Source: Myxococcales bacterium (GTDB lineage Bacteria > Myxococcota_A > Polyangia > Polyangiales > Polyangiaceae). From it: a stretch of 64,000 nt of DNA. The stretch is from contig JADKKK010000009.1 in assembly GCA_016720545.1 (NCBI GenBank), positions 124,001 through 188,000 on the forward strand, written 5' to 3'. Numbering within the stretch: position 1 is the stretch's first letter; each line of letters starts with the position of its first letter. The notes under the pieces were generated by a model. It was not told where the DNA came from. It made no database searches and was given only the letters and a program-made list of their open reading frames with translations. Both the position numbers and the translations under genes were made by a program. Shown in pieces: positions 35,226 through 44,638 of this stretch.

Positions 35226-35930
35226 TCAGGCGGGTGGGGCCAGCAGCGTGCGCATGTCGTCCTCGAGCGTGCCGAGGATGTGCGCGATCGTGCGGCCGCG
35301 AAGCCGCGACTTCGTGGCCTTGAAGGCCGGCCGCGCGAGCCCGGTCAGCCGCGTGGCCTCCTCCTTCGCGCGATCGAGCAGGCGCTCGGCCGGCACCACC
35401 TCGTCGAGGTAGCCCGCCTTCACGGCGCCCTCGGGATCGTAGATCTGTGCCATGAGCGTCGCGCGCGGCAGCTCGGTGCTGACGAGGCGGTCGCGCGCGA
35501 GCTCCATCGCCAGCACCGGCACGGGGAGGCCGATGGCGACCTCGTTCAGGCCGATGCGGAACGGGCCTGCGGTGCCGATTCGCACGTCGCCGGTGAGCAC
35601 GAGCAGCGAGCCGCCGGCGAGCGCGTGCCCCGTGCACGCGATGACGAGCGGGAGGCTCGCGCCGTAGAGCTTCATGTAGAGCTCCGAGCCGCGGAGCAGG
35701 AGGGCCTTCGCCTGCTCGGGCCCGCTCATCATGACCTTCAGGTCGAAGCCGCCCGAGAAGCGGCCTTCGCGCCCGACGAGGATCATCGCGGAGGCCTCGC
35801 GCTCGGCGCGCTCGAGCGCCCCGGTGAGCGCGTCGATCATGCCCTCCGACAGCGCGTTCGCTTTGCCGTCGTCCATGCGGACGATCGCGGTGGTGCCTTC
35901 GAGGGTGTAGTTGACGAGTTCGGTGGTCAC
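35226..35930 (-). CDS. Enoyl-CoA hydratase/isomerase (crotonase) family protein
   Basis: A 234-residue crotonase-fold enzyme acting on acyl-CoA. Oxyanion-hole elements are FSGGFDLKVM and CTGHALAGGSLLVL. GPFRIGLNEVAIGLPVP carries the region of the catalytic Glu. It is shorter than most (about 260), lacking part of the C-terminal helical tail. Substrate unknown. It converges on the PLP gene and diverges from a methyltransferase gene. Confidence 0.87.
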   Translation of the reverse strand: MTTELVNYTLEGTTAIVRMDDGKANALSEGMIDALTGALERAEREASAMILVGREGRFSGGFDLKVMMSGPEQAKALLLRGSELYMKLYGASLPLVIACTGHALAGGSLLVLTGDVRIGTAGPFRIGLNEVAIGLPVPVLAMELARDRLVSTELPRATLMAQIYDPEGAVKAGYLDEVVPAERLLDRAKEEATRLTGLARPAFKATKSRLRGRTIAHILGTLEDDMRTLLAPPA

Positions 35931-36129
35931 GCGCGCGAGCCTACCACCCTTTTTCCATTTTCGGCGCGCCCGCGCGGAGCGGCCGCGGCGCTCACCTGAC
36001 CTCGGTCAACCGACGGCGCGGGACCTGTCGACGAGGCCCATGTGGGTGACTCGCGTGCCCCAACTTCGCGTAGGGTGCCGCGAGGCGCTGTTGCGCGCCT
36101 GCCTCACGCACGCAACAGAAAGCACCCGA

Positions 36130-37167
36130 ATGGATATCCTCACTTCGCTCGACCGAAAGTCCGACTACACGAGAAACCAGCTCGAGCTCATCCTCGGGGC
36201 TTGGGTGATGAGCGCGCTCGTCGAGAAGCGTGGCAAGATCTCGACCAGCGACGGCGACGTCTCGGAAGACGACTACGACAAGACCTCGATCTACTCGCTC
36301 CTCTACTCGCTCTACCGCTCGGTGGGCGACGTGCGTAGCGCGTCGGGCGAGACGTACGAGCTCACCTTCAACACCTGGGGATACGCCTGGCCAGAGGGCT
36401 CAGGGGCCTGCCCGACGAGCGCGACCGATCCGCAGCGGTTCGGGAAGAACGCGTACACGGGGCTCTTCGAGTTCCCCGAGGTGAAGGCCCTCGTGGAGGC
36501 CCGGGGCGGCAAGGTGCACGTCGTCGAGCTCGGCTGTGGCACGGGCGCGGGCGCGCACCACGTCGCGTCGAAGGTGCTGCCCCGCTGCACCTACGAGGCG
36601 GTCGACATGCAGCGCGCGGCGATCGAGACCTGCAAGCGCAAGTTCGTGCCCGAGCTCGGCGGTCGCCTGAAGGCCACCTGGTCCGACGCGACCGCGCTCC
36701 CCACCGCCGACGGCGTCGCCGATATCGTAGCCGTCAACGAGACGCACGTCACCGAGCTCACGGGGCAAGCCACCGACGAGGACCGCCGCTTCTTCCAGAC
36801 CGTCGTGCGCCTGCTGAAGCCAGGCGGCTACCTGGTGTGGGGCAACGCCATCCCCGAGCCCACCTGGGCGCCGTGTTTCGAAGTGCTCGAGTCGCTCGGC
36901 ATGAAGAAGCTCGCGGTGCGCGACGTCACGGCCGAGGCCGTGGTCGCGCGGGATCAAGACAAGGGCCGCGTCGACGCGTACGTCGATCAGGCGATCGCGA
37001 AGTTCATGGCGTTCCGGCTCCCCGTCATCGGCGCCAAGCGGCGCGTCGAGGCCGAGCACGCGATGAAGAACTTCTATCGAAACCCCGGCACGCGGCTCTA
37101 CGAGAAGATGGTCGACGGGACCGACACCTACAAGGTCGTCTTGTTCCAGAAGCCCGCGCTCGACTGA
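36130..37167 (+). CDS. SAM-dependent methyltransferase
   Basis: A 345-residue class I methyltransferase starting at ATG 36130. The SAM-binding motif is VVELGCGTGAGAHHVA, then a motif II acidic residue in YEAVDMQRAAIETC, and motif IV/VI near LLKPGGYLVWGNAI. An N-terminal domain of about 130 residues may shape the substrate site. Substrate unknown. The frame extends upstream to 35911, but that part overlaps the divergent promoter and crotonase start. Confidence 0.83.
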   Translation: MDILTSLDRKSDYTRNQLELILGAWVMSALVEKRGKISTSDGDVSEDDYDKTSIYSLLYSLYRSVGDVRSASGETYELTFNTWGYAWPEGSGACPTSATDPQRFGKNAYTGLFEFPEVKALVEARGGKVHVVELGCGTGAGAHHVASKVLPRCTYEAVDMQRAAIETCKRKFVPELGGRLKATWSDATALPTADGVADIVAVNETHVTELTGQATDEDRRFFQTVVRLLKPGGYLVWGNAIPEPTWAPCFEVLESLGMKKLAVRDVTAEAVVARDQDKGRVDAYVDQAIAKFMAFRLPVIGAKRRVEAEHAMKNFYRNPGTRLYEKMVDGTDTYKVVLFQKPALD

Positions 37168-37217
37168 GGCGGGCAGGCGCGCTCGCGCCCCGGCCCGCCC
37201 CCGCGTAGTCTCGCGGG

Positions 37218-39122
37218 GTGCGAAGCCCTCGCCCCGTCGTAGTCGTCTCACGCGTCGCGGCCGCGGCCCTCGCGGTCGCGGTCGCGATCGGCGGCCCTCG
37301 CGCCGCGAGCGCCGAAGACGCCGGCCCCGAAGACGCCGCCCTCGGCCCCGCGCAGCCCGTCACGCTCCGCGCGCGCGTGCTCGACGACGGCGCGCGCGTC
37401 CCGGGTGACACGAAGACGCCGCTGCCCGAATCGCCTTTCCCCGGAGACGCCGCCGAGCTCTTCGCGCTGCGCGGCGAGACCGTCGCGTTCCAGGTGGTGG
37501 TCGAGCCCGACGGCACCGCGCGCACCCTCCACGCGACGCTCGGCGCCTTCGAGGGGCTCGGGCCCGTCGCCCGCGTGTTCGCGGAGCATTTCGTCGACGT
37601 CAAGCGCACCTCCGGCAACGACAAGGACGACACCTCGCTCGCGTGGACGAAGCAGGCCCGTCCATCGCCGCTGCTCGTTGGCCTCTACGCCGACGCGCTC
37701 CTGCCCGGCAAAGACGCAGCGCTCGGCGCCTCCACCCGCGCGGCCTTCTGGATCGACCTCGAGGTGCCGCTCGACGCGACTCCGGGCCTCTACGAGGCGC
37801 GGGTGCTCGTCTCGTCGCGCGGGGGCGTGGTGCTCGATCGGGCCGTTCGTCTCCGCGTGGCGCCGCAGGCCATGCCCTGGGGCGCGCTCCCGGTGATGGT
37901 GTATTACGAGCCGAAGAACCTCACCTCCAGGATGGGGAATCGGCAGGCCGAACCCGAGCTGCGCGCCCTGCTGCACGCGCACCACGTGGCCTCGTTTCAC
38001 GCCGTGCTCACGCCGGCCGACCTCGAGCGCGAGATACCCTACTTGACCGGAGAGGCCTATTCGCCCCCCGCGTATTCGGGGCCGGGTCAAGGCAAAGGCG
38101 AGGGCATCGTCGTCTTCGGCTCCTACGGCGATCTGGGTGAGCCCGCGGCGTCGAAGGTGCCCGCGCTCGCGAAGATGCAGGCGCGCGTCACTGGCCTGTC
38201 GAGCATGCCCGAGGCCTTCCTCTACGCGGTCGACGAAGACTGCAAGAGCCCCTGGCCGGCCGCGTGGCGCAAGCTCCTCGACGAGGCCGCGTCGCTCGAC
38301 GGCGGCGCCGACGCGCGCACCATCCGCGTCGGCGCGACGTGCGGCACGGACCCGTCGAAGCACGCCGCCGACGTGGTGATGGCCACCCCGGAGGACCTCG
38401 AGCCCGAGCGCATCGCCGCGGCGCGCGCGCTCGGCAAGGTGGTCTGGGCCTACAACGGGAAGCGCCCCTTCGGTGGGGCGATGGTCATGGACGCGCCGGC
38501 CATCGATCTGCGCGCGAACGGGTGGATCGCGGCGCGCTATGGCCTGCCGAGGTGGTTTTACTGGGAGGCCACCTCGTGGACGTCGGAGGGGGGCGGGAAG
38601 GTGGGCGGTGCCACGGATCCGTTCGTGGTGGCCGACAGCTTCCATAACAAGGACGGCGACCACTCGAACGGCGACGGCATCTTGGTCTATCCGGGCACGC
38701 AGGTGGGCGGCATGACCTCGTTCGGCGAAGACACGGTGTACCCTTCGGTGCGGCTCAAGAACCTGCGCCGCGGCGTACAGGATGCAGGATACATCTTGTT
38801 GGCGCGCGACCGCGACGCGAAGGCGACCGAGGCGATCGTCGCCCGGATGGTGCCAAGCGCGCTCTCCAAGGCGAGGGGCGCGGCTTCGTGGTCCAGCGAC
38901 GCGCGGCCCTGGCTCGACGCGCGCCGCGAGCTCCTCGCCCTCGTGATGCGCGCCCCGGCCGACGCTGTGCCGCGCGTCACCACCCTGGCGCCGCCTGCCC
39001 CCCCGCGGCCGCCGCGACCCAAGCGGGTCGGCGCCGGCGCGTGGGCGGCGATCGCGCTGTGCGCGGCGGGATTCTTCGCCTGGGGCTTCGCGAAGACGCG
39101 CCCCGCGCCCCTCGTTCGCTGA
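37218..39122 (+). CDS. DUF4091 domain protein, exported
   Basis: A 634-residue protein starting at GTG 37218, with signal peptide (ending RAASAE) and a C-terminal membrane segment (about 608-626, GAWAAIALCAAGFFAWGF). The middle resembles a glycoside-hydrolase-like barrel, and the DUF4091 signature is near residue 510 (VYPSVRLKNLRRGVQDAGYI). This family is usually linked to carbohydrate processing, but activity is unproved. A TGYA-N3-TRCA palindrome (38783-38793) falls within this signature. Probably surface-anchored. Confidence 0.75.
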   Translation: MRSPRPVVVVSRVAAAALAVAVAIGGPRAASAEDAGPEDAALGPAQPVTLRARVLDDGARVPGDTKTPLPESPFPGDAAELFALRGETVAFQVVVEPDGTARTLHATLGAFEGLGPVARVFAEHFVDVKRTSGNDKDDTSLAWTKQARPSPLLVGLYADALLPGKDAALGASTRAAFWIDLEVPLDATPGLYEARVLVSSRGGVVLDRAVRLRVAPQAMPWGALPVMVYYEPKNLTSRMGNRQAEPELRALLHAHHVASFHAVLTPADLEREIPYLTGEAYSPPAYSGPGQGKGEGIVVFGSYGDLGEPAASKVPALAKMQARVTGLSSMPEAFLYAVDEDCKSPWPAAWRKLLDEAASLDGGADARTIRVGATCGTDPSKHAADVVMATPEDLEPERIAAARALGKVVWAYNGKRPFGGAMVMDAPAIDLRANGWIAARYGLPRWFYWEATSWTSEGGGKVGGATDPFVVADSFHNKDGDHSNGDGILVYPGTQVGGMTSFGEDTVYPSVRLKNLRRGVQDAGYILLARDRDAKATEAIVARMVPSALSKARGAASWSSDARPWLDARRELLALVMRAPADAVPRVTTLAPPAPPRPPRPKRVGAGAWAAIALCAAGFFAWGFAKTRPAPLVR

Positions 39123-39162
39123 GGGCCGGTCACAGTTCCAGCCCGCCGCGCGAGGGAGGGAC

Positions 39163-39783
39163 ATGGTCTCTCGTCGCCGCCTTCTCACGCTCGCGCTCGC
39201 CACGCCCGCCGCGCTGGCCGCGCTCGGCCCTGCGCGTGGTGCCCGAACCGCGCGGGCCGCGCCCTCACCGCCGAGCTCCCCGCCGCTGCGCAACCCGCGC
39301 CTCCGCAGCCCGCTGCCCTCGGGCGTGATGGCGGGGTACGCGGGCGACACGGGGCTCGACATCGGCGGCACGGCGCTCACGGTGTACGCGATCGCCGCCG
39401 GCACCCTCGATTACTCCGAGCGCGGGCACACGCGCTGGACCACCGGGCGCGACACACCGAACAGCGTCCGCCTCGCGCTCGACGAGCCCCTCGCCGTGGG
39501 TGGACGAGACGCACGCCGCGTCACGCATGTATATTACACACACATGGCGGGCTTGACCTACGCGCAGGCCGAGGGCGCGCCCACACGGCGCCGCGTCGCG
39601 GCGGGCGAGCCGCTCGGCGTGTCGGGCGTGGGCAACGGCGTGCCGCACCTGCACATCGGCCTCTTGTGCGACGGGCAGGTGGAGCAAGACACCTGGGAGA
39701 GCCTCCTCCGCGAGCACGAGATCCGCCGGCTGCTCGGCGGCTACGCGAACGGCGAGCGCCTCCCGGGCGCCGACGCGCGCTAA
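39163..39783 (+). CDS. M23 peptidase-like protein, one zinc ligand missing
   Basis: A 206-residue exported protein with a twin-arginine-like start (MVSRRRLLTLALATPAALAA). The fold markers of lysostaphin-type M23 peptidases are present: GLDIGG, YAIAAGTL, YYTHMAGL, AAGEPLGVSG and the HxH motif in VPHLHIGLL. The first zinc ligand, normally His in HxGxD, is replaced (DTGLD). The protein may be inactive or a regulator/binder of peptidoglycan. A perfect TGYA-N3-TRCA palindrome (39528-39538) encodes part of VYYTH. Confidence 0.72.
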   Translation: MVSRRRLLTLALATPAALAALGPARGARTARAAPSPPSSPPLRNPRLRSPLPSGVMAGYAGDTGLDIGGTALTVYAIAAGTLDYSERGHTRWTTGRDTPNSVRLALDEPLAVGGRDARRVTHVYYTHMAGLTYAQAEGAPTRRRVAAGEPLGVSGVGNGVPHLHIGLLCDGQVEQDTWESLLREHEIRRLLGGYANGERLPGADAR

Positions 39784-39881
39784 CTGAGCTTGCTTGCTGC
39801 GAGGCTTGAGAGCGCGAGCGAACCTCGCACTCCCGCTCAGCGCGCTCGGCGTCTGAGTATTCGTATGCTCTGGGGGAAAAG

Positions 39882-39902
39882 GGCCGACCGGCGAGGTCGG
39901 CC
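39882..39902. terminator. Hairpin between convergent genes
   Basis: GGCCGACC, a 5-base loop, then GGTCGGCC, placed between the ends of two convergent genes (39783 and 39940). It probably acts as a terminator in both directions. A run of A's (GGGGAAAAGG) just to its left would give a U-run on the minus strand. Confidence 0.6.
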
Positions 39903-39939
39903 GAGTGAACCGTCACGAAGGCGAAGAGCCGCGCCGCCG

Positions 39940-40680
39940 CTACAGCGAGGGCTCGTCGTACTCTTGACGGCTCGGCGCGCGGCAGCGGCCCGAGGCGGGA
40001 TCGTAGGTCCCGTCATCGCAGCGACGGTTCACCGTCGTCGTGGTCCCCGCCCCGTTTCTGCACACCTTCAGCGAGGGGATCCAGGTCCAGTCTCCACGAA
40101 AGTTGTGGTATACACACTTTGGCGCCGCGTCGATCGCGGGGGTGCTCTTCGCGCAGTACCACTCGCCGTTCGCGGGCCCGGGAGCGATCACGCGCGCGGC
40201 GCCATACCCGCTCTTACACTTGATCTCGTCCTCGCACGGCTGTCTCGTGTCGCAGGCGCGGACGGTGCCCGAGAACTGACCGTTCGTCGTAAGGAGCGCG
40301 TGTGTGTACGCGGTGCCCGCGGGCTTCTCGCAGCGCCCGCTGGACGACTGGTATCCGTACCCGTCTCCCTCGCACTTGATGTTCTGGGTCGAGAGGGTGC
40401 CGGCCCCGTTCCGGCACGCCTTGGCGGTCGGGACCCACACCCAGTCATTGCGCAGGTTCCAGAAGCCGCAGGTGGGCGTCCGTGTCGCGGCGGACGTGGG
40501 CTTCGAGCAGAACGATCCGCGCGAGTCGTTGGTCGCGGTGTACCCGCCGGGGCAGGTCACGTGCCGGCCGCACGCGTCGGGCGACGAGCAGCTCCCGTCG
40601 GCCTGGCTCGGAGTCGGCACGATCGCCACCAACAGTCCACACACCGCAATCGCCCCAACCATCTTCGTTCGATTCATCAT
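39940..40680 (-). CDS. Secreted Cys-rich protein with duplicated module
   Basis: A 246-residue exported protein (signal ending SQADG), starting at ATG 40680 after a ribosome site (AGAGGAGATG). Two related modules are visible, each ending W-x-W-x-P-x3-K-x-CRNGAGT (DWVWVPTAKACRNGAGT and DWTWIPSLKVCRNGAGT) with surrounding paired Cys residues. No known domain recognised. It lies 38 bases downstream of the O-methyltransferase gene on the same strand. A near-match to the TGYA palindrome is at 40104-40114. Confidence 0.75.
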   Translation of the reverse strand: MMNRTKMVGAIAVCGLLVAIVPTPSQADGSCSSPDACGRHVTCPGGYTATNDSRGSFCSKPTSAATRTPTCGFWNLRNDWVWVPTAKACRNGAGTLSTQNIKCEGDGYGYQSSSGRCEKPAGTAYTHALLTTNGQFSGTVRACDTRQPCEDEIKCKSGYGAARVIAPGPANGEWYCAKSTPAIDAAPKCVYHNFRGDWTWIPSLKVCRNGAGTTTTVNRRCDDGTYDPASGRCRAPSRQEYDEPSL

Positions 40681-40717
40681 GGCATCTCCTCTCATCGTTC
40701 GACTGTTTCGGTCCTCG

Positions 40718-41872
40718 TCACGGGCCGAGCACGCGCGCGCGGCCCACCTCTCCGGAGGCGCGCGGTGCGGAGCCCTTCGCGCGCCGCGCGACCACCATCG
40801 ACATCGGGGTCGGCGTCTCGATCACGCGCTCGAGCTCGAGCCCGGCTGCGGCGAGCAGCTCTGCGAACGCCGCTCGTGTCCGCTCGCGCCCGCCCTGACT
40901 AACCAGCAGCATTTGCAGGTCCAGCCAAGCGAGGTAAGGGCCGCTCTCCTCGGGAATGACCACCTCGATGAGGACGAGCCTCCCGTCCTCCGCGAGCGCG
41001 TCACGCCAGACCGAGAGCGCGGCCTTGGCGGCCTCGTCCGAGAGGCCGTGCACGATGTTCTTGGCGACGTAAATTCCGTGCCCCCGAGGCACCTCGGCGA
41101 GCACGTCGCACGGGACGATATCGCAGCGCTCCTCGACCCCGAAGCGGCCGAGCACCTCGGGGGCTCGCGCGAGGACCTTCGGCGCGTCACACAGGACGCC
41201 GCGGGCCGCCGGGTGCACGGCCAGGATCGACGCGAGGAGCTGGCCCTCGCCCCCGCCCAGGTCGCACACCGTGCCGTGGGCGGCGAAGTCCAGGCCTCGC
41301 GCGTAGGCGGGGGCCGCCTCGCGCGTGAGCTCGACCATCGCGCCGTGGAAGATGGCGTGCTCCTCGGGGTGGCGCTCGAGGTGCTCCCACATCCCCTCCT
41401 CGTGCAGCAAGTCCCACGAGGGCGCGCCCGTGCGCACGGCCGCGTCGAGTCGCGCCCACACCTCGACGTTGCGCGCGCCGCCGAGCTCCATGACCATGTT
41501 CCGCATCGAGCTCGGGTGGCCGGTCGCCAGCGGGCGGGTGAGGTCGGTGTGGCCGAAGGTCCCGGCCGGAGCCTCCACCAGCAGATCGTGGCGCGCGAGG
41601 GCGCGCAGCACGCGGTACAGGCTCTCGGCGTGCAGCCCGAGCTCGGCGGCGATCTCGGCGCAGGGCCGGGGTCCGTCCGCCATCGCGTCGGCGACGCCCA
41701 GGCGCGTGACTGCAGCGAGCGCATCGGACACCCAGCGCGCCGCGACGAGGTCGAGCAGGGCGAACGGGGGCGGCGACATGGACCGGGCGAAGGACGAGAT
41801 GCCGCGCTGGATGCGCTGGGCGAATCGAACGAGACCGGTGGGGGGGACCTTGGCGACGGTGGGGGCGGGCAT
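40718..41872 (-). CDS. O-methyltransferase of the small-molecule type
   Basis: A 384-residue enzyme with an N-terminal winged-helix dimerisation domain (GVADAMADGPRPCAEIAAEL; SLYRVLRALARHDLLVE) and a C-terminal SAM-binding domain (VCDLGGGEGQLLASIL; VAKNIVHGLSDEAA, the usual catalytic His region). This is the plan of plant-type and polyketide O-methyltransferases. The gene is divergent from an AAA regulator across a short region with an inverted repeat (41927-41947), suggesting it belongs to a small regulated secondary-metabolism locus. Confidence 0.87.
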   Translation of the reverse strand: MPAPTVAKVPPTGLVRFAQRIQRGISSFARSMSPPPFALLDLVAARWVSDALAAVTRLGVADAMADGPRPCAEIAAELGLHAESLYRVLRALARHDLLVEAPAGTFGHTDLTRPLATGHPSSMRNMVMELGGARNVEVWARLDAAVRTGAPSWDLLHEEGMWEHLERHPEEHAIFHGAMVELTREAAPAYARGLDFAAHGTVCDLGGGEGQLLASILAVHPAARGVLCDAPKVLARAPEVLGRFGVEERCDIVPCDVLAEVPRGHGIYVAKNIVHGLSDEAAKAALSVWRDALAEDGRLVLIEVVIPEESGPYLAWLDLQMLLVSQGGRERTRAAFAELLAAAGLELERVIETPTPMSMVVARRAKGSAPRASGEVGRARVLGP

Positions 41873-41926
41873 GGGATGGGAGTACCGAGCGAGGCGGTCA
41901 CTGCCCATGCACAGGTGGGCCACGAC

Positions 41927-41947
41927 CGTTCACGAGATGTGTGAACG
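41927..41947. promoter_or_regulatory. Inverted repeat between O-methyltransferase and regulator genes
   Basis: CGTTCAC, a 7-base spacer, then GTGAACG, a perfect 7-base inverted repeat in the divergent intergenic region. It lies 55 bases before the methyltransferase start and about 120 before the regulator start. It is the best candidate operator for the regulator encoded next door. Confidence 0.5.
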
Positions 41948-42065
41948 ACCGTGACCGCAGCGGACGCGCCGGGCGCGGTAGTCTCGGGTGCATGAACCTG
42001 AACGTGAGCCCCGCAGGGGCGAACCAAGTTCGAAGGCGTGCCCGAGCCGAAGGCGAGGTCTCGCC

Positions 42066-44489
42066 TTGAAGCTGGAGCTCGAGCACGGCGTTCTCGACTT
42101 GGGACGACGCGTGTTCTCGACCGGGAGCGGCGAGGTGGGGCTGACCACGACGGAGGCGCGCCTGCTCGCGCACCTCGCGGCGAGCCCGGAGCGCGCGTTT
42201 GGGCGCGACGACCTCCAGGTGGAAGTGTGGGGATACCGCGCGGGTATTCCGTCGCGCACCGTGTTCACGACCGTCGGGCGCATCCGGCAGAAGATCGAGC
42301 CCGACCCGGCCCACCCGCGCTACCTCATGTCGGTCGACGGCGGCTACCGATTCGCGCAGCCGCGGTCGACTGCGCGCCCGCGGGCGGCCCTCGTCGAGGC
42401 CGCGGCCTCCTTCGTGGGGCGAACGCGGGAGCTCGAGGACCTCGCTCGCGCCCTGGACGAGGGCGCCCGCGTGCTCTCGATCCTAGGCCCGGGAGGGATC
42501 GGAAAGACCCGGCTCGCCGCGGAGCTCGTTCGTCGTGTGGGATCACGGTACGCGTCGGCGCCGGCGCTCGTGGAGCTCGAGGGGGTCGAGTCGGCTCAGG
42601 CCGTCGCGCGGCGGATCACGAGCGGGCTCGAGCTGCGGCCGCTCGCACCCGGCGAGGACCCCGCGGCCGGCGTGGTCGAGCGCCTGCGGGATCGCGAACA
42701 GCTCGTCGTGTGTGACAACGTCGAGGGCATCCCTGGCGCGCCGATCCTCTTCGCGCAGCTCGCCGGTGGTTGCCCCCGCCTCCGCCTCGTCGTCACGACC
42801 CGGGTGCGCCTCGCGCTCGCGTGCGAGACGGCCTACGCGCTCTCCCCCATGGCGACGCCCTTGGACGGCGACGCGCTCGACCGGTCGGAGGCGGGGCAGC
42901 TCGCGCTCCTCCAGGCGAGGCGTGTGCGTCCTGGCTGGGACCCGACCCCGCGCGAGCGCCAGCACCTCGCCCGCCTCTGCACCCTCGCCGAGGGGAGCCC
43001 GCTCGCCATCGAGCTCGCCGTCGCGTGGCTGCGGCTGCTCGAGCCCGACGAGGTCGTGCGCGAGCTCGAGCGGGGGACGGATCTCCTCCGCAGCGAGGAC
43101 CCCGACGTCCCCGCGCGACACACGAGCATCCGCGCGACGATGGACGCTTCGTTCCGCCTGCTCGCGCCGGACAGCGTGCGCGCCCTCGGCGCCGCGGCCT
43201 TGCTGCGCGAACCCTTCGATCGCGAGGCGGCGCTCGCGGTCGCGGGCGCCGGGCTCCGCGAGCTCGGGCAGCTCGTGGACGCCTCGATGCTGCGGCGTGC
43301 CGGGGGCGGGCGCTTCACCTTCCACCCCGCCGTGCGCCACGAGGCGCTCGCGCGTTTGCCCGGCGACGAGCGCAGCACGCGCGAGGCGCGGCACGCGGAG
43401 TTCTTCCTCGGACGACTCGTGCGCGCGTACGCGGCACTCGACCGAGGCGAGACGCGGGAGCGCGCATGGCTCGATGCGCTCGGTCAGGATCACGCCGACC
43501 TCGTCGCGGCCTTCGCGCACGCCTCGCGGCCCTCGGAGGCCGCGCGCCTCGCCGAGGCGGCCGAGCCGTTCTACCGCTACCTCGATGGTCGTAACAGGTT
43601 CGTCGAGCTGGCCGAGGCGTGGGCGCGCGCAAAACAAGTCCTCCGCGCCGCCCCGCGCACCGAGGATCGCGATCGCGCGCTCGGCCTCGTGATGGCGCTC
43701 GAGGCTGGCGCGGGCTGGGCTGCGCGCGAGGACGCCTCGGGGCTCGAGTTGCTCGAGCCGTTCGGCGGCGAGGTGCTGGTGACCGGCTTGATCGGCGCCT
43801 CGATCACGGCCCAGCTCGCGGGGCGCGTCGACGAGGGCGGCGACTTCGGGCGTCGCGCGCTCGAGCTCGCGCGCGCCCAGAGCCGCGTCTGGCAGCTGGG
43901 GTTCGCCCTTGCGGTGTGCGGTTCCGCCGCCGCCCGGCGCGGCGCCCCCGCGGAGGCCCTCGGCCTGCTCGAGGAGGCCGTCGCCCTCTCCGCGCTGCGA
44001 GGCGGCCGCGCGCACTGCAGGCCGCTGGTCCACCTCGGCGAGGTGCAGCTCATGACGGGAGACGCCACGGCCGCGGGCACGACGCTCGCGCGGGCGCTGG
44101 CCGCCTGCCGTGAGGTCGACGATCGTGCGTTCGGCCTCCTCGCCGCGAGCCGGCTCGCCGAGGCTGAGGCGCACCTCGGCCGGGACCCGCGGCCGCTTTG
44201 GGTCGAGGCCATCGAGGAGGGGTGTGAACACCACGTGCCGCTCTTCTGGTGGACGGCGGCGCTGGTCGGCCTCGCCGCGGCCGCGGTCGAGGACGCCGAG
44301 TGGGCCGGCCCGGCCGTCTCGGCGCTCGCGTGCGCGCGTCCCCGCGTCGCGGGACCTGAGCGCGCCCGCCTCGAACGCGCGCTCGCTCGCGGCGGCGAGG
44401 CGCTCGGCCCCGAGGCCTTCGCGGGGTGGCTGCGGGCCGGCGAAGGGCTCGACATCGAGGCCGCGGCGCTCGCGCTGATCGCGACCTGA
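42066..44489 (+). CDS. Winged-helix/AAA (STAND-type) transcriptional regulator
   Basis: An 807-residue regulator. The N-terminus is an OmpR-type DNA-binding domain (LTTTEARLLAHLAASPERAF ... VFTTVGRIRQKIE). An NTPase domain follows, with Walker A (GPGGIGKTRL) and Walker B-like (QLVVCDN), and a long helical TPR-like C-terminus. This is the AfsR/LAL-like plan of large ATP-dependent activators. TTG 42066 was chosen because it starts the domain cleanly (MKLELEHGVLDLG); a GTG at 41988 is possible. Divergent from the O-methyltransferase gene, its likely target. Confidence 0.83.
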   Translation: MKLELEHGVLDLGRRVFSTGSGEVGLTTTEARLLAHLAASPERAFGRDDLQVEVWGYRAGIPSRTVFTTVGRIRQKIEPDPAHPRYLMSVDGGYRFAQPRSTARPRAALVEAAASFVGRTRELEDLARALDEGARVLSILGPGGIGKTRLAAELVRRVGSRYASAPALVELEGVESAQAVARRITSGLELRPLAPGEDPAAGVVERLRDREQLVVCDNVEGIPGAPILFAQLAGGCPRLRLVVTTRVRLALACETAYALSPMATPLDGDALDRSEAGQLALLQARRVRPGWDPTPRERQHLARLCTLAEGSPLAIELAVAWLRLLEPDEVVRELERGTDLLRSEDPDVPARHTSIRATMDASFRLLAPDSVRALGAAALLREPFDREAALAVAGAGLRELGQLVDASMLRRAGGGRFTFHPAVRHEALARLPGDERSTREARHAEFFLGRLVRAYAALDRGETRERAWLDALGQDHADLVAAFAHASRPSEAARLAEAAEPFYRYLDGRNRFVELAEAWARAKQVLRAAPRTEDRDRALGLVMALEAGAGWAAREDASGLELLEPFGGEVLVTGLIGASITAQLAGRVDEGGDFGRRALELARAQSRVWQLGFALAVCGSAAARRGAPAEALGLLEEAVALSALRGGRAHCRPLVHLGEVQLMTGDATAAGTTLARALAACREVDDRAFGLLAASRLAEAEAHLGRDPRPLWVEAIEEGCEHHVPLFWWTAALVGLAAAAVEDAEWAGPAVSALACARPRVAGPERARLERALARGGEALGPEAFAGWLRAGEGLDIEAAALALIAT

Positions 44490-44580
44490 GATCCGCCGCT
44501 GGCCTGCGCGGGCCCGTGCGCGAGTTGTATCGTGGTAAAAAGTGACGCGCCGCGCGCCGCCGGCGGGATTGTACCCGGAC

Positions 44581-44614
44581 AAAAACGCCGCCGCCCCTCG
44601 AAGGGACGACGGCG
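44581..44614 (-). terminator. Intrinsic terminator of the DUF362 gene
   Basis: On the minus strand, a GC-rich hairpin (CGCCGTCGTCCCTTCGAGGG paired with its complement) is followed by TTTTT. It lies 25 bases after the DUF362 stop. A classic rho-independent terminator. Confidence 0.8.
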
Positions 44615-44638
44615 CTCGTGCGAGCCCCTACGGCGCGC

